NCBI RefSeq assembly: GCF_000247815.1
Contig: NC_021671.1
Coordinates: 23,832,937 to 23,896,936, forward strand
DNA from: Ficedula albicollis
Taxonomy: Eukaryota > Chordata > Aves > Passeriformes > Muscicapidae
DNA: 64,000 nt
Reading direction: 5' to 3'
In this document: positions 50,585 through 63,047 of the stretch, in pieces
Numbering within the stretch: position 1 is the stretch's first letter
How the letters are laid out: every line of letters starts with the position of its first letter
Translations under genes and position numbers: made by a program
Notes under the pieces: model-generated
The model's database searches: none
Told to the model about the DNA's origin: nothing
The model's input: only the letters and a program-made list of their open reading frames with translations

Positions 50585-52649
50585 AATTCTGGATGAGAGG
50601 ATTTTATATTTTTAAGACATTTGCTCCATGTTATTGACTGATAATATAAAAAAACCAAATATGTTTACTGGTTTGATCTATATTTAGTCTACTAAGGAGA
50701 AATGATGTTATAAATGATCTATAAGTATTAGTATTTCTGGGTTTAATTCTTATAAAAGTAATAGCTAACAATGCTGTCTTGTTTTTCTCTTACATCGTGA
50801 TGTTGCTGAATATATTACTGCAATGAAAATGTTACATTTTTTCTTTTTTTTTCTCTTTTATTTTACTTTTTTTTTTTTTCTTCAGCAAACAGGGGTCTTG
50901 GGCTCATAAATCTAATGGGCTTTAAATAGGATTTGAATACTTTATTCTAGATAATTTTGACCTAAGAGATATGGATACAGGTTTTTAGAACAGCTGTAGT
51001 GGGCCTAAGTTGTATTTGATTTTCAAAGGAAGCGAGTTTTTCAACACCACTGTTTCATCAGTTTCCTCATCTTTCCTCCTTTTGATCTATAGATTCCAAA
51101 TGAGAATGGAAATGCTTATTTTGTGTAAGGACAGAAGTGAGGAGGGAAAAGGCAGAGAAAAAGAAAAGAAGATAGTGCATCTGCCTGTGTCGCTTTGCAC
51201 CATCACTCACACTAAATATTATTACACATCTTGTTTTTCTCCATCACAAATCAAGAAAGAAAACCAGAATTAACCCACCTTACTCACTGTATTACAAAAT
51301 ACAGCTATTACAGAGCCTCCATAATAGTGAAGTTACTAACTACAAGTTTAAATCCTGTGTTTCACGGTACTTTGGACCTGGCTTATTTGTGGTTTTGAGG
51401 ATTGAAATTATTTTTGTCTTTACACTACAGTGTACAAGAGAGCTACTTCATTTATGTATTAAATTCTCTGTGGCATTCTGTAGGTTGAAATTTAGGTTAA
51501 GGGATAGTTCTGGAACTAGATAGACTAGATATAAGTTAACAAAGTCATATTGCTGTATCTTCTGACTCTGGCTTAATCAAAGACTCATCAAGGTGATGTT
51601 ATTGAGAAGGCCCATAACACAATGATTGTCCATGAATACTGTTTAATATAAGGCTCAAGCAATATCTTTCACATGGCATCTTAATTTGAGGATTTCACTC
51701 AAGTATTTCCAGTAAATTATATTCATTATTACTTAAAATTAATAAAACTACATTCTGTAATTTTACAGACCATTGCTTTCTCTTGTTTAAGCTCTTACTT
51801 CAGTCAAAATAAATAATTAGGGAGCAAATATGAAATAGGGACAATGCAGCACAGACATTACAGTGAAATTATTGTGCATTTGTAGGCAAGTTTAGAAACT
51901 ACTTTACCAAGAAACCTTAATTTATTTCTTTAAACAGCAGATTTTCCTTTCCTTTCTGGCACATAAAATGGCTTTCAACTCTCTATGCTAGGAAAACTTT
52001 CCGTACAAATAGTTTCTGACAATCTTATTTGCCCACTCTCCTCTAAGTAGATCTACATTTGCACTATTTGTCATTAGACAAACTCACTTCATCAATGATA
52101 AAAACTTTGTTGAAGATTCTGTCCCCAGTCTAATGCAAATGTCTCTAATCCTCAATATGTCCAGATAATTTCAGAAAATTATGTTGTTATAAAGTTGTTG
52201 CATTGAATACACTTCTATAGAACTCGTTTGTTCCCGCAGCCTGTTACATGGCACATTATGTACAAGCATTAAAGCCTGCATGAAGGTCTCAGTGTTTTCA
52301 ACTAGAAGCATCAGTGATGAACACTTAAGGCACAGATGTTTATCAAAACAGCAGTTTGAAGTGCAAGAAATGGTTACCAGTTACAGCCACCTGCCCTGAG
52401 ATTTCCTCTCCCACATGGTTTGACAAACCGCGAGTCCTGCCTGACAGAGCACAGCTTCCAACACAGCTGTGAGACAAGGTTCATACCATTACACCTTTCA
52501 ATTTTATAGCTAAGCACTTGGCCTTTTATTTATTAGCAAAGGTAAACTGTAAACAGATGTCTGTTTTCTATCAGAGCCCTAATTTTGGCTTTTTCCAGTC
52601 TGATAAACTGCCTTAGCTGGTGGACTGAAATACTGAAGAAATGCATTCA

Positions 52650-52713
52650 GGGGGCTTAGAGCTAGATGATCTTTAATGTCTCTTCCAATCCAAGCCATTC
52701 TACAATTCTGTAA
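52650..52713 (+). mobile_element. CR1 LINE 3' tail
   Basis: 'gcttagagctagatgatctt', 'taatgtctcttccaatccaa' and 'gccattctacaattctgt' follow the last 60 or so bases of avian CR1 (GAGCTAGATGATCTTTAAGG-type, ending in the ATTCTATG repeat). Repeated at 53210-53273 with the surrounding duplication. Confidence 0.8.
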
Positions 52714-52739
52714 TATGCTGTTCCTTCTTTGCTTCCCAG

Positions 52740-52799
52740 GAAGACCTTGATTCTGTTGGAATGGTTGCAAAGATGAATCTAGATGTTTCTAATTTCAAG
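52740..52799 (+). other. candidate 60-base exon, copy 1 (unrecognised)
   Basis: The acceptor TTCCTTCTTTGCTTCCCAG and donor AAG|GTAAAT bracket exactly 20 codons. Only one frame is open: EDLDSVGMVAKMNLDVSNFK. The acidic, Met/Val/Asn-rich peptide looks like a protein segment, but no family was recognised. The acceptor begins about 25 bases after the CR1 tail at 52650-52713, so part of its upstream splicing context could be transposon-derived. Its identical twin lies at 53300-53359. If the duplication is real, a transcript could include one, two or neither copy, always in frame. Confidence 0.3.
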
Positions 52800-53209
52800 G
52801 TAAATTACATCAATAGCTGTTGTTTTCAAACTTATGCTTTAAATGAAAATATCTCATGCTGGAAAGATTCAGAAGTTGCAAGAAAGACTTTTATCAGGAT
52901 GTAATTAGCAGCAGTTTGAAGTGCAAGAAATGGTTACCAGTTACAGCCACCTGCCCTGAGATTTCCTCTCCCACATGGTTTGGCAAACCGCGAGTCCTGC
53001 CTGACAGAGCACAGCTTCCAACACAGCTGTGAGACAAGGTTCATACCATTACACCTTTCAATTTTATAGCTAAGCACTTGGCCTTTTATTTATTAGCAAA
53101 GGTAAACTGTAAACAGATGTCTGTTTTCTATCAGAGCCCTAATTTTGGCTTTTTCCAGTCTGATAAACTGCCTTAGCTGGTGGACTGAAATACTGAAGAA
53201 ATGCATTCA

Positions 53210-53273
53210 GGGGGCTTAGAGCTAGATGATCTTTAATGTCTCTTCCAATCCAAGCCATTCTACAATTCTGTAA
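53210..53273 (+). mobile_element. CR1 LINE 3' tail, second copy
   Basis: Duplicate of 52650-52713 created by the 560-bp duplication, not a separate insertion. Confidence 0.8.
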
Positions 53274-53299
53274 TATGCTGTTCCTTCTTTGCTTCCCAG

Positions 53300-53359
53300 G
53301 AAGACCTTGATTCTGTTGGAATGGTTGCAAAGATGAATCTAGATGTTTCTAATTTCAAG
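53300..53359 (+). other. candidate 60-base exon, copy 2
   Basis: Identical to 52740-52799, including both splice sites. See that entry. Confidence 0.28.
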
Positions 53360-53470
53360 GTAAATTACATCAATAGCTGTTGTTTTCAAACTTATGCTTT
53401 AAATGAAAATATCTCATGCTGGAAAGATTCAGAAGTTGCAAGAAATACACCTTTTATCAGCATGTAATTA

Positions 53471-56181
53471 TAAAATTACATTAAAAATTGTACAATTTGG
53501 TTTACTTTAATATTCCTTAATTTACTTTAATATTCAGTTAATGAGGGTTTCTTTTAGTTTTATTGATTTTATACTGAAAATTGTATTGGATTTTTATTGC
53601 TTTTTTTTAAATTAGAAAAATTAAGACTTGAAAATAACAAAACAAATGGAAAACTGCAGAAATAATAACCTCTGAATTACTTTTCCCAAGAGCTGTCACA
53701 AATTTGTTTATTTGGTAAGATTGATATTGGCCATTCAGATGTTCCAGTCAAAGGAAGATAATAGCTGTTTAAGGTTTCATCTTTGGGTATTTATCCCTTT
53801 TCAAGAAATCAAGAAAAATGTTCAAAAGAAAGGAGTGAAAATATAAGATGCACAATTCATCCATAGTCCCCATTGTGCTTAACAAGTCCAATTCATTACT
53901 ACACTTAGGTGGGTGTTGGGGGGGAGAGAGAAAAGGGACACACATTTCTCTTCTTTGTCTATTACTCCTCTTATTTTTGTCACTGAGGTTTTTTTTTTTT
54001 CTTAAGTTATTTTAAAATAGATGCTGATCAGATTTAGACTGGTCATCTTCTCTTGAACCATATAACTGGCTGAGAGAAGATTAAATAATATTAGACAACA
54101 TTAACAAAATCTGATAGCAATTTTAAGCCAAGTATATTTTTAGCTACAAACTGCAGGAAGTATGAGAAGAACAAGTCCATCACAGAGCATTGTACTTTGA
54201 GGGAAAAATAAATCTCTATAAAATATTGACAGTTTGTTTGAGCATGTTTCATTGAGACACATTATTCAAAGACAAAATAAATGGTAATGATAAAGTGCTA
54301 TATAAACTGAAATGCTGAATCAGCTGACAGGTAATGAAATGTCAGTCCAATAATGTATTCCAGCAGAGCTGCTGAACCCATATCATAAACCATCTTTTCT
54401 CTGCTGGCCACAGTGACAAAAATTCATACCACTCCACACAATTTACAAGTTTAACTTTTCAGGAAATATTTAGGTGATATAAATGTGGCAAGGGAAAAAT
54501 CAAACAATGTTTACCCCAGGTGGTGCTGATTTCATTTTAAACTATAGTGGTGTAGATCTGTTCTAAAACTGAACAAGGGTGGTTTTTTATATGGTTTTTT
54601 TACAGGATGCTAGATTCATTTGTGTTTGTTTGTTTAACATACCCAGGCAGTGTATATCGGTGTGCAAAATTTCTTCTCCATTATTTATATTCTAGGCATA
54701 CTCCTGTGTAATGGCTTATCTCCTGCAAAACACTGGATGAAATGAGGCTGTATGTTCTCTAGCAGTTTTGCATGCTAGTTTCCCCAGAACCCTCTCCTAT
54801 TATTTCTTGTGCAAGTTGTTACTGATTTACCTGACCACATAAATCTTTTTAAAGATTCTTCTTTTTTGAAAGTTGAGAATTATGTTCCTTTGTTTTCCTC
54901 TGAAATTCTGCTGCAAGTATTTCAATGAGTAATAAAAACTGTAATTATAAAATGAAAATTAATTCCATTAAAAACATCTTTTAATTTTTGATCCTTAATT
55001 GTTTAAGACCACATTACTGTAGTTTGATTTAATATACCAGCTTTTTAAATGCCCTGTGTCCCCATTTTTAGCTTGCACATCTATTTAAAATGTAATCTTA
55101 CATTTCTTCTTTTCACTTTTAAGTTGCTGTCTTCCATAAAACCTATTCTTTGTGTTACTGAATATATTAAGATCCATTTCCATCTTCATTTACATTTGGA
55201 AACATTTTTTTAAAGGTAGGAAGAAAAATATAATAGAACTTTTGTAATTGACAAAAACGATTTCCATGAATTGTCTGCAATGCAAATAACATCCTGTGTA
55301 ATTCAGCTCCTTTTCCAAATTTATTTTAAAAATTCCTTGCCATAACACCCTGACTTTGTCAGCAGATATACAGGAAGGATTAGATTTACAAGCCCTTAGT
55401 CAGTTCATTTGCTGTTTATCTCAAATGCTTTGGATTGCAGCCTCTCAGCACTCATGCATGACCTTTTCCCAAAGCTGCTGTTTTTGTCAGACTTGATTTA
55501 ATTGCAAAGATGAACTTTAACTTTTGAAGAGTCATAATCCACTCATTTGATGCATATAGAGTTATCTTTCTTGTACTCTACCAGAAAAAGGTCCTATTAA
55601 AGTTCAAAAATGACTGGTCGAGTTTCTGAGCTAAAAGAATGTAAAATGTTGTTTATTACAATGCTGTCTTACTTTCTATACTTAAGATGGCATATGGTGA
55701 CAATATTATGGATGTCATCTAGTTGCATTGTATACATGCATACAGATTACAGAAAATTTAAAAATTAAACAGAGAGGTCTTGGTATGTGATAAGGTCACT
55801 TTTCCAATGTGTTCCATTTTGGTAAGTAAACAAAAAAAATTAAAATTCAATAAACAAGATTTCTTTTACTCGTGTGAGGGAAGAGAGAGATGGTGTAGGA
55901 TTCTTTTTGTCTCTAAGTATAAAAAGGCCAGACAACAAAAGGCATAATAAAATAGTTGTTTAACCAAGATGGGGAAAAGAGAAGAATATAGGCAGCAAGT
56001 AATTGTCACCATCCTTTCAGATGCTGGATATCCCACTTTGATGCAGATTCAGAGAGCCCCAGATGGATTTTTCACACAACACTGTGTAGATTCGGTCTGT
56101 GGAGAGTTCCCCTCTGGTGGGAACACAAAATCACCTTTTTTATGTAAGTATGTAAGTTTTGAGGTACTCAATAACTAAAAC
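53471..56181. other. non-coding DNA; possible conserved elements
   Basis: No gene or transposon recognised. 55430-55570 ('ttgatttaattgcaaagatg' and nearby) has the look of a developmental enhancer, which is an impression only. The 69-codon frame at 55969-56178 has no known domain. Confidence 0.4.
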
Positions 56182-56510
56182 GTGTATCACATCAATAAGT
56201 GGAATAAGAGAATACCCATACCATATTTTAAAATGCCAGCTCCAAGCAGTAAGCACATTCAGTGTCTGCAGAGGAACTTTTAATCATACATAGTGAGAGC
56301 ATGGATCACATCAATAAGTGGAATAAGAGAACAAGAGAATACCCATACCATATTTTAAAATGCCAGCTCCAAGCAGTAAGCACATTCAGGTGTATCACAT
56401 CAATAAGTGGAATAAGAGAATACCCATACCATATTTTAAAATGCCAGCTCCAAGCAGTAAGCACATTCAGTGTCTGCAGAGGAACTTTTAATCATACATA
56501 GTGAGAGCAT
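56182..56510 (+). repeat. three-copy direct duplication (A-B-A)
   Basis: Copy 1 (56182-56302) and copy 3 (56390-56510) look identical over 121 bp. Copy 2 (about 56304-56389) has an 8-bp insertion after GAATAAGAGAA and lacks the last ~43 bp. Confidence 0.93.
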
Positions 56511-56949
56511 TTTAATTGAATTGACTGGCCAAAGTACGAGAACATAAGTTGCTGAATATTAGGAGTTGGATCCAATACGTTGATCCAGAGCTAAGGGTTT
56601 GACCAACAAATAGATACAATTATTTTAATAAGAAGCACCACTTCAAATAATTGTGTGATTACTTTGTGACTCACATCCGTACTTCTCATCCAAATAGTGC
56701 TATAACATTTAATTTAAAATATAATAAAATGCAAGCAACTTTGGGAAATGGGAATGGAAGACTTAATTGTCTCTGTATGGCACTCTGGAAGTCAAACACT
56801 TAGGAGTGATGTAGTAGCATGAACATTGGTATCTTTTGCTGTTGTAGTTATGGAGGCACTCAGCTGCAACTGGGAAATGCAGCAGAGGACCTATAGATAG
56901 TCTTTAACATTCTGGAGGGGGCAGTTGCTGTTCTTCCTGGGTACCACAC

Positions 56950-57370
56950 TGTTGTGATTTTGGAATAATATACTCTAGTTTAGCACTTCCATTAAAACCA
57001 TGCACTGCTCCTCTCTCCCCCCTCCCTGTGAGTGCCCTGGAGAGGGGAAATGAAGACACAAAAGGGAAAGATCACAGCTTTAGATAAGAACAATTTACTG
57101 GAAACAGCAATATGATATGGAAACAGTAACAGCAACAATACTGGGGGTACAGAAAAAGAACCAATTCACATGAAACATCCCCAGAAAATAAACAGTAGCA
57201 GGTGCCTCCCTCTGTCCACTCACTCAAACAAAATGAACCCCTTCTTCTCAGAAGAAACTCTGTTCTCCCTGCCCCATGGCATTAGATGGTATAGAATAAC
57301 CTCTGTGTCCTAACCATGCCCGCTCCCTGCTATGCCAAAAATTAACCCTGTCTTGGACAGAACCAGGACA
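56950..57370 (-). mobile_element. solo LTR, minus strand, with 5-bp target-site duplication
   Basis: On the minus strand it opens TGTCCTGGTTCTGTCC and 'gacagggttaatttttggc', a common songbird LTR start. It closes in CACAACA, so the plus strand runs TGTTGTG to AGGACA. The 5 bases on each side are CACAC (56945-56949 and 57371-57375), an exact target-site duplication of retroviral length. Internal phrases 'gtaaattgttcttatctaaa', 'ctgtgatctttcccttttgt' and 'gcatggttttaatggaag' fit U3-R-U5 of this class. It is 421 bp with no internal region, so a solo LTR. Confidence 0.88.
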
Positions 57371-57375
57371 CACAC

Positions 57376-60300
57376 AAAATATAAATTGGTATCGTGTTTC
57401 TGCTTAGAATGAATCTTTATTAAGAATACGATTTAAACTTGTTTAAAATAAAAGAAGTTTTGTTGGTCACCTCAATAATATTTTGAGGAACACTCAGTGA
57501 AGGAAAAAATTAGTACAACAACTCTTTCCTTAAAGGAAGTGTTCTCCAAGACACTGTCTGGCACATAATTTTTAAGGTATTTTGACAGCATAATGTGGGC
57601 TTTAATTACATATTTTGATTGTTATCAGCCCTTATTGTATTATAAAGTACTGTTACTGTAACTATAAGTTGACACCATGAAGTTTGTATGCTTGATTGAA
57701 AGCATTAAGGCAGATCTACCTATTAAAAAAATTCTCATGCTTTTTTTCTCTATGAAAAATATTTGATTCATGTCATTGTAGCATGATATGAAAAGCACTG
57801 GTAATGCCTACTGAAAGTTTGCTGCAATTCTTATCAGGCTGCTCCTAGTATAATTTATTGACTTCACATAATATGCAATCTTTCAGCAAATTAAATGTAA
57901 AATAACAATATATGCCACTGGAATTCCAGTTCCATTATGCAGAAAGTATTATTATGAGCAAAAAGAAAGTATAAGTTATATGTAACCCCAAATGTCTGAC
58001 TTTTAAGCACCATGTAAATCTTAATCAAAGAAAATTTGTTAGTTCAAATTTCAATCCGGCATATAATTTTATTGGAGAAAAACAAAACACAGCCATAATA
58101 ATTGTAGCAATAATAATAATAATACAGTTAAAAATATTATATGCAATGGTTCCCTTTTGTAATACCTCTTTGTACTCTGAGATTGTGAGCACCCAAGTTC
58201 CTCAAGCAAGCAAGGGCACAGGGAGCCAGGGCTGGATATAGATAATGGTTGAAGCAGGTCATCTGTGCTGCAGGTCCTTCACTTGCCTGCAAAGAGAGAA
58301 ATGGAGATATATTTCTTCTTCTGCTTGTTTATTTCCTTAGTATCCTCATTTCTCTTTTGCTTTTACTGGAGTTTGTTTTCAAAAAATGTTCTACAATGTA
58401 CTCTCTCTTCATTGATTTTTAACATCACTGACTGCTTGAATTTACTATATATATGGTTCATTTTATGTTATTCTTTATTATGTTTCTTAATTTTAAACAT
58501 ATTTTGTCAATCTTCTAGATCTGCATATGTTTCTTACTTTCAAACATATTTTGTCAATCTTCTAGATCTGCATTTCTTTACCAAACACCTCCAGTGTCAG
58601 CTTGTGTTCCTTATCACCCTCTGTTGTGCTTTTCTATGCTGTATCCTGTTTCTACATTTTTCAAATTCTCTACTGTCAAGATAGGCCTGTTTCCCTCTAC
58701 ACTGTATCATTATCATATGCATAAATATTTCACTGGCACTGAATAAATACCTATTGTTACTGCTACACTTTTTCTATATAAATATAATGAAAGAAACCCA
58801 CCAAATGGTAGTCATAGCTACCCAATCTTTAAAAAGAAAAATCTGTCGAAGGTAAAACAAATGAGATCAAAGCTCCAGGAACATCAAGGAAAGTTCAGGC
58901 AAACCAAGCCTGACAAGTTTCACTCCTGAGGCCTTGCAAATTTTGTTAGTAGCCTGTTATTAGCTATTGCAATACAATCTTACTTGGCTAAAATGCCACA
59001 GATGGTCTCCTTCAAACTCAGTTTTGCTGATCATTGCAATCTGCTCCACATAAGAAAATCTTATTTGTCATTCTGTAAGAGTGAATAGAGAACTCTCCTA
59101 GACTTCAGACTTTAATATTTTGATCAGTATTTCCATCTGTGCACTGTTAACAATTTTATAATGCATTTGCCCTTTTTTTCTGTTTTGATTTAGTTTCTAG
59201 GGCTGCCTATGTCTTTCTGCATATATTTGTGCACATATATATATATATATATTTGTAAAATAATGTTTGATTTTGCATTTTTTCTGTACTGCAATGTACT
59301 GCACACTCTAGTGAGAATGATGGAAGTTATAAGTGCATTTTCTGACACAGAAGAATATGAATGATTAAAAATAAATAGAAATATTTATATTTTGTGTAAT
59401 TAGGCTCAAACTAGTTTTAATATTATCTTTAAACACACTCTCAAGTTTTCAGTATATTTCTTTTGGCCTCCCTGCATGGCCAGTTGTGATTTAACATCCC
59501 TGAACTGTCTTTGTAAATAAAAGTAAGCATCAGTTGTCCTTGAGAATGGACATTTAGCTTAAACTTTCAATCTGTGTGAGTAGTTTGCCATAAGAGAAAT
59601 GAATCCAAATGTCGAGGGAAGAACTTATTGTGTCTTCTTCAAAATGTGTGAAAGGTAACTGAAGTAGATGGATCTGAGTGGATGTATTTCACAAAGATGA
59701 GGTAGAATATTAATTATTATTGCACAAACAAATTCAATTCTTGGCAAATGAATGAAATTGTGTGGGCTTTACAGAAAATTGTTACGCCTTCTCTTAAAAA
59801 TATCTGTGTTATTTGTATAACTCATTAATACATTTAAACAAATACAAATGCATAAACATATATCTGTATATACATAATGTATATAAAATCTGAAATCAAG
59901 ATTCCCTTAAAATGAAATGTTATGCATATTGAACATTAATGAAATCTTAACCTTTAAAAAGATGATTCATTTTTACAATGAGATGATACATTTTTACAAT
60001 ATTATTCACAGGAGTCACAAAAACATTCTGTAGAAGACAGAATCAATCTATTCAAAGTTTTATGGATCTTGTACATGCCAACAAGCTCCTGAGGAGGCTA
60101 GCCCTAAATTAGCCCTAAAAACCACCTCTATAGCGCTCAAAATACTAAGAACCAGGGTTATCTTCTTATGATGATACAATTTGCCATGGAAACACAACTG
60201 CTGTTTATTCTACAGAAGTAAACAGACTCTCTTCTGTAATAATGAAAGCAGATGAATTTTAAATTATTCTTCCTCCGAGGGATGTTCTTTAATATATTCT

Positions 60301-62896
60301 TCTTCAATAGAAATACATTAATATAAAATATTCCCAAGTGTCCTCTTTGAAAGTAATCTAACAATCTAATTTTCTTTTATTTTATTTTCTTCTCTTTTAT
60401 GATAGCAGTATTATCATAGGTTTGGATATACTCAGGTGATACCTGAGGTGATACAAGAACAAGGCAGCAGTTCTGTGCAGTTCAAGGTGCAGAAATATAA
60501 TTTTCAAAATCCACAACTCTGCAAACACACACACAAGTGATGGATATCCACTATCATGGTGACACACTCCAGTTGTTCATTCCCAGATTCAGTTTCATTC
60601 ACAGCTAAATAACTTATCCAGTGAGGAGGAAGAAGAGATTTAAGATAAGTTGACTAGAAAAAACTACAAACAAAAGCGTGATCCAAAGTTCTTCAAGCTC
60701 ATTGAAACCGGAGGAAATATGAAAATTGATGCTACAAGGAAGAAGGTCAGGACTAGATTCTTCAGAGCATTCTTAGCTTCCAGAATTTCATAGCAGAAGA
60801 GACATAAAGGCAGTAGAATCTTACATCATGTAAGGCAAAGCAAGAACGGAATGGTAGCAAGCGGAAGTAGAAATAGCAACATCAAGGGTTTTCTGTCATT
60901 TTATTAGGATAGAGCTTAGGCAACTTGAATTATCTTTCAATTGACAAAATCCTTCAGAGGATTTGTTTAAGTGAAGAAGAGAAATGCATGGACAGAAAGT
61001 TTTTGAAATAAAACTTTCCCAGCAGTGTAATACGTCTTGTGTTCTCTGTTGCAAAACAAAAATATTTTAACCAGTTGAAGCTTTATTGCTCAGGCCCATG
61101 GTATTCTGTGATAAACTAAAAATTCTTGTTTAAAACATGCATTTTTCCCTAACCTTTAGAAAATAATATTTGTCTTAAATTCACTGAATTGGGGTTTTAA
61201 GGATAACATTAACCTTTTACATCTATGACAGATCAGGTTCTTCTCTGTCCTATGGATCATCAGTCAACTGAGAAAAATTTTCAAAGGACAGTGACCTGAA
61301 ATTATTGATCTCTTCCCAGCTAATAACTCCATTTTGAAGATCAGCCTGAAAAAGGAAGTAGACATTTTGTAGTCTATGATGGAAATTAATTTCCTATGTA
61401 TGCAAAATGATGATCATGAAAGAGATGTGGCTTTTCAAGAATGGATTGGTGAAGTAAATGACATTTTAGAAACAACAAGAAAGCTTTTGTACCCTAGATG
61501 TTATTTCTTGTTGCATTACTTATGGTAGTGACAATTTTTTTCAATTTAAACTTCATTACGATGAAAGAAGTCTCGTTAATGCATCACTAAAATTTGTAAT
61601 TTTTTTTGGCTGAATATATCCTCCATTATTTTCATGCATCAATGCTAAAGACATTTTTTTCCTCTCTCTTTCATTTTCTCTTTCCTTATCTCATTTGCTT
61701 GTTGTGGAGGGCAGAATATAGAAGAGAAATATTGCACTTTTCATATCTTTCAAGCATTTTAACTTCCTCTTTTCTCTGAATAAAACAAAAAAAAACCAAT
61801 TTTTCAACCAAAATAATACTTTATTTTAATTAAATTATTTTTTAAATTGAAATTATTTATAATTTACATAATACAATTTATTATAAATTATTATACAATT
61901 TATATAAAGTTATATAATTTTCTCTGAAAATAAGAAAAAAATTATAATACTACAATTGCTTTCCTTCAAATCTTTTGTAGAAATATGATTTTCAGGATTA
62001 CTGTGTTAGAATACTTGTGGATTTTTAGGGATTCTATTAATTTATTGTTTCATTATAATGTTTAATTCTTATTATGTTAAAAATGTCCTGGTTTATGTAG
62101 TTTGTGTTCCTTGAATATATTTGAAACATTTCAAGATCTCTGAAATAACTACTGTTAAGTTATTTATACTTTATAAGAAAAAAAAAACCACACCCTAGAA
62201 AGAGAAGAAAGAGAGACAGAAAGAGAGAAAAAAGAAAGAGAGAACTCTTGCTTTGAAACATTTCTGCTTGGAGAAGAAGATAGCATTCTAAAAATCTTTT
62301 ATATATATAATTTCTTGAATATAATATAATTTCTTCATCCTAATAGTATTTAAATTTTTCTTTGTCTATCCATCTACAGTAAAAGAACCAACAGACATTT
62401 GATATCTTTCAAAAGACAATTTTTTATCCTGCTTGTGAAAAAGAGTTTTTTATGGCTACGTACTGAGATGCAATGATTTCTTCATGCATTGTTTTGCTGA
62501 TACGGTAACTTAGGCACTACTGCCTCTGCAAGACTCTGTTATCCACAAACAGTCTTAAACCTCTTCTCCAAATATGTATGAAGCTTGGATACCTTTCACA
62601 TGATTTTCTTTACCCATCTGTGAAATCTATTCATTCCTCCTAGCACTATCTATTATTTTATAATGTACTTGCTCTATTATTTGTCATGTCCAGTAATTTT
62701 GCATGTTCTGCCCAGACACTCATGGCAGTTCAAATCACCAAATCTCAGGCCAGGGCTCACTTTTCCACCTGCAGACCTTCACGGAGCAGGCACAGTGTTC
62801 CCAGAAAACATGCTGCCAGTGTGCTACTGTCTCATATTCTGATCTAATGATAGAGCAAAGAAAATTTAATAAACATGTCCAAATTTGTTTAGCAGT
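57376..62896. other. non-coding DNA with simple repeats
   Basis: AT-rich. (TAA)n at about 58108, (TA)n at about 59238-59252, an AT-only tangle with palindromes at 61800-61930, and a GAAAGA purine tract at 62195-62245. The 139-codon frame at 58265-58684 is hydrophobic AT-rich noise. Confidence 0.55.
58480..58573 (+). repeat. 47-bp direct tandem duplication
   Basis: Copies begin ATGTTTCTTA at 58480 and 58527, differing by ATTTTAAAC/CTTTCAAAC. Confidence 0.92.
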
Positions 62897-63047
62897 TCCA
62901 TAGTCCCCGTATTTTCAGAATTTTTTTCTTATAGCTTCTTTTTTTTTTCAAATCACCCTTTTTTCTGACTTCTCCATAGTCCCCGTATTTTCCTAATTTT
63001 TTTCTTATAGCTTCTTTTTTTTTCAAATCACCCTTTTTTCTGACTTT
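62897..63047 (+). repeat. 76-bp direct tandem duplication
   Basis: Copies begin TCCATAGTCCCCGTATTTTC at 62897 and 62973. Differences: TTTTCAGAAT/TTTTCCTAAT and T-run length. Confidence 0.93.

Larger units (their letters stand above)
49622..52348. other. non-coding DNA; possible conserved elements
   Basis: No gene recognised. 50020-50160 has TAATTA-type homeodomain words and varied composition that could mark a conserved non-coding element; only an alignment could tell. Two duplications lie at 50301-50584. Confidence 0.4.
52349..53470 (+). repeat. 560-bp direct tandem duplication
   Basis: Copy 1 is about 52349-52908 and copy 2 about 52909-53470, offset 560. By eye I saw one substitution (TTTGACAAACC/TTTGGCAAACC) and small differences at the right edge. 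Each copy contains a CR1 3' tail and a candidate exon. This is the largest duplication in the window. Confidence 0.97.

Noticed and set aside
50870..50940. Exon after the strong TTTTTTCTTCAG acceptor
   Set aside because: All three frames hit stops before any usable GT donor.
58265..58684. 139-codon hydrophobic frame resembling a membrane protein
   Set aside because: Phe/Leu/Ile/Cys-rich because the DNA is T-rich; it contains a tandem duplication and has no recognised family.
59238..59252. TA dinucleotide run as a structural or regulatory site
   Set aside because: Too short and too common in AT-rich DNA to interpret.
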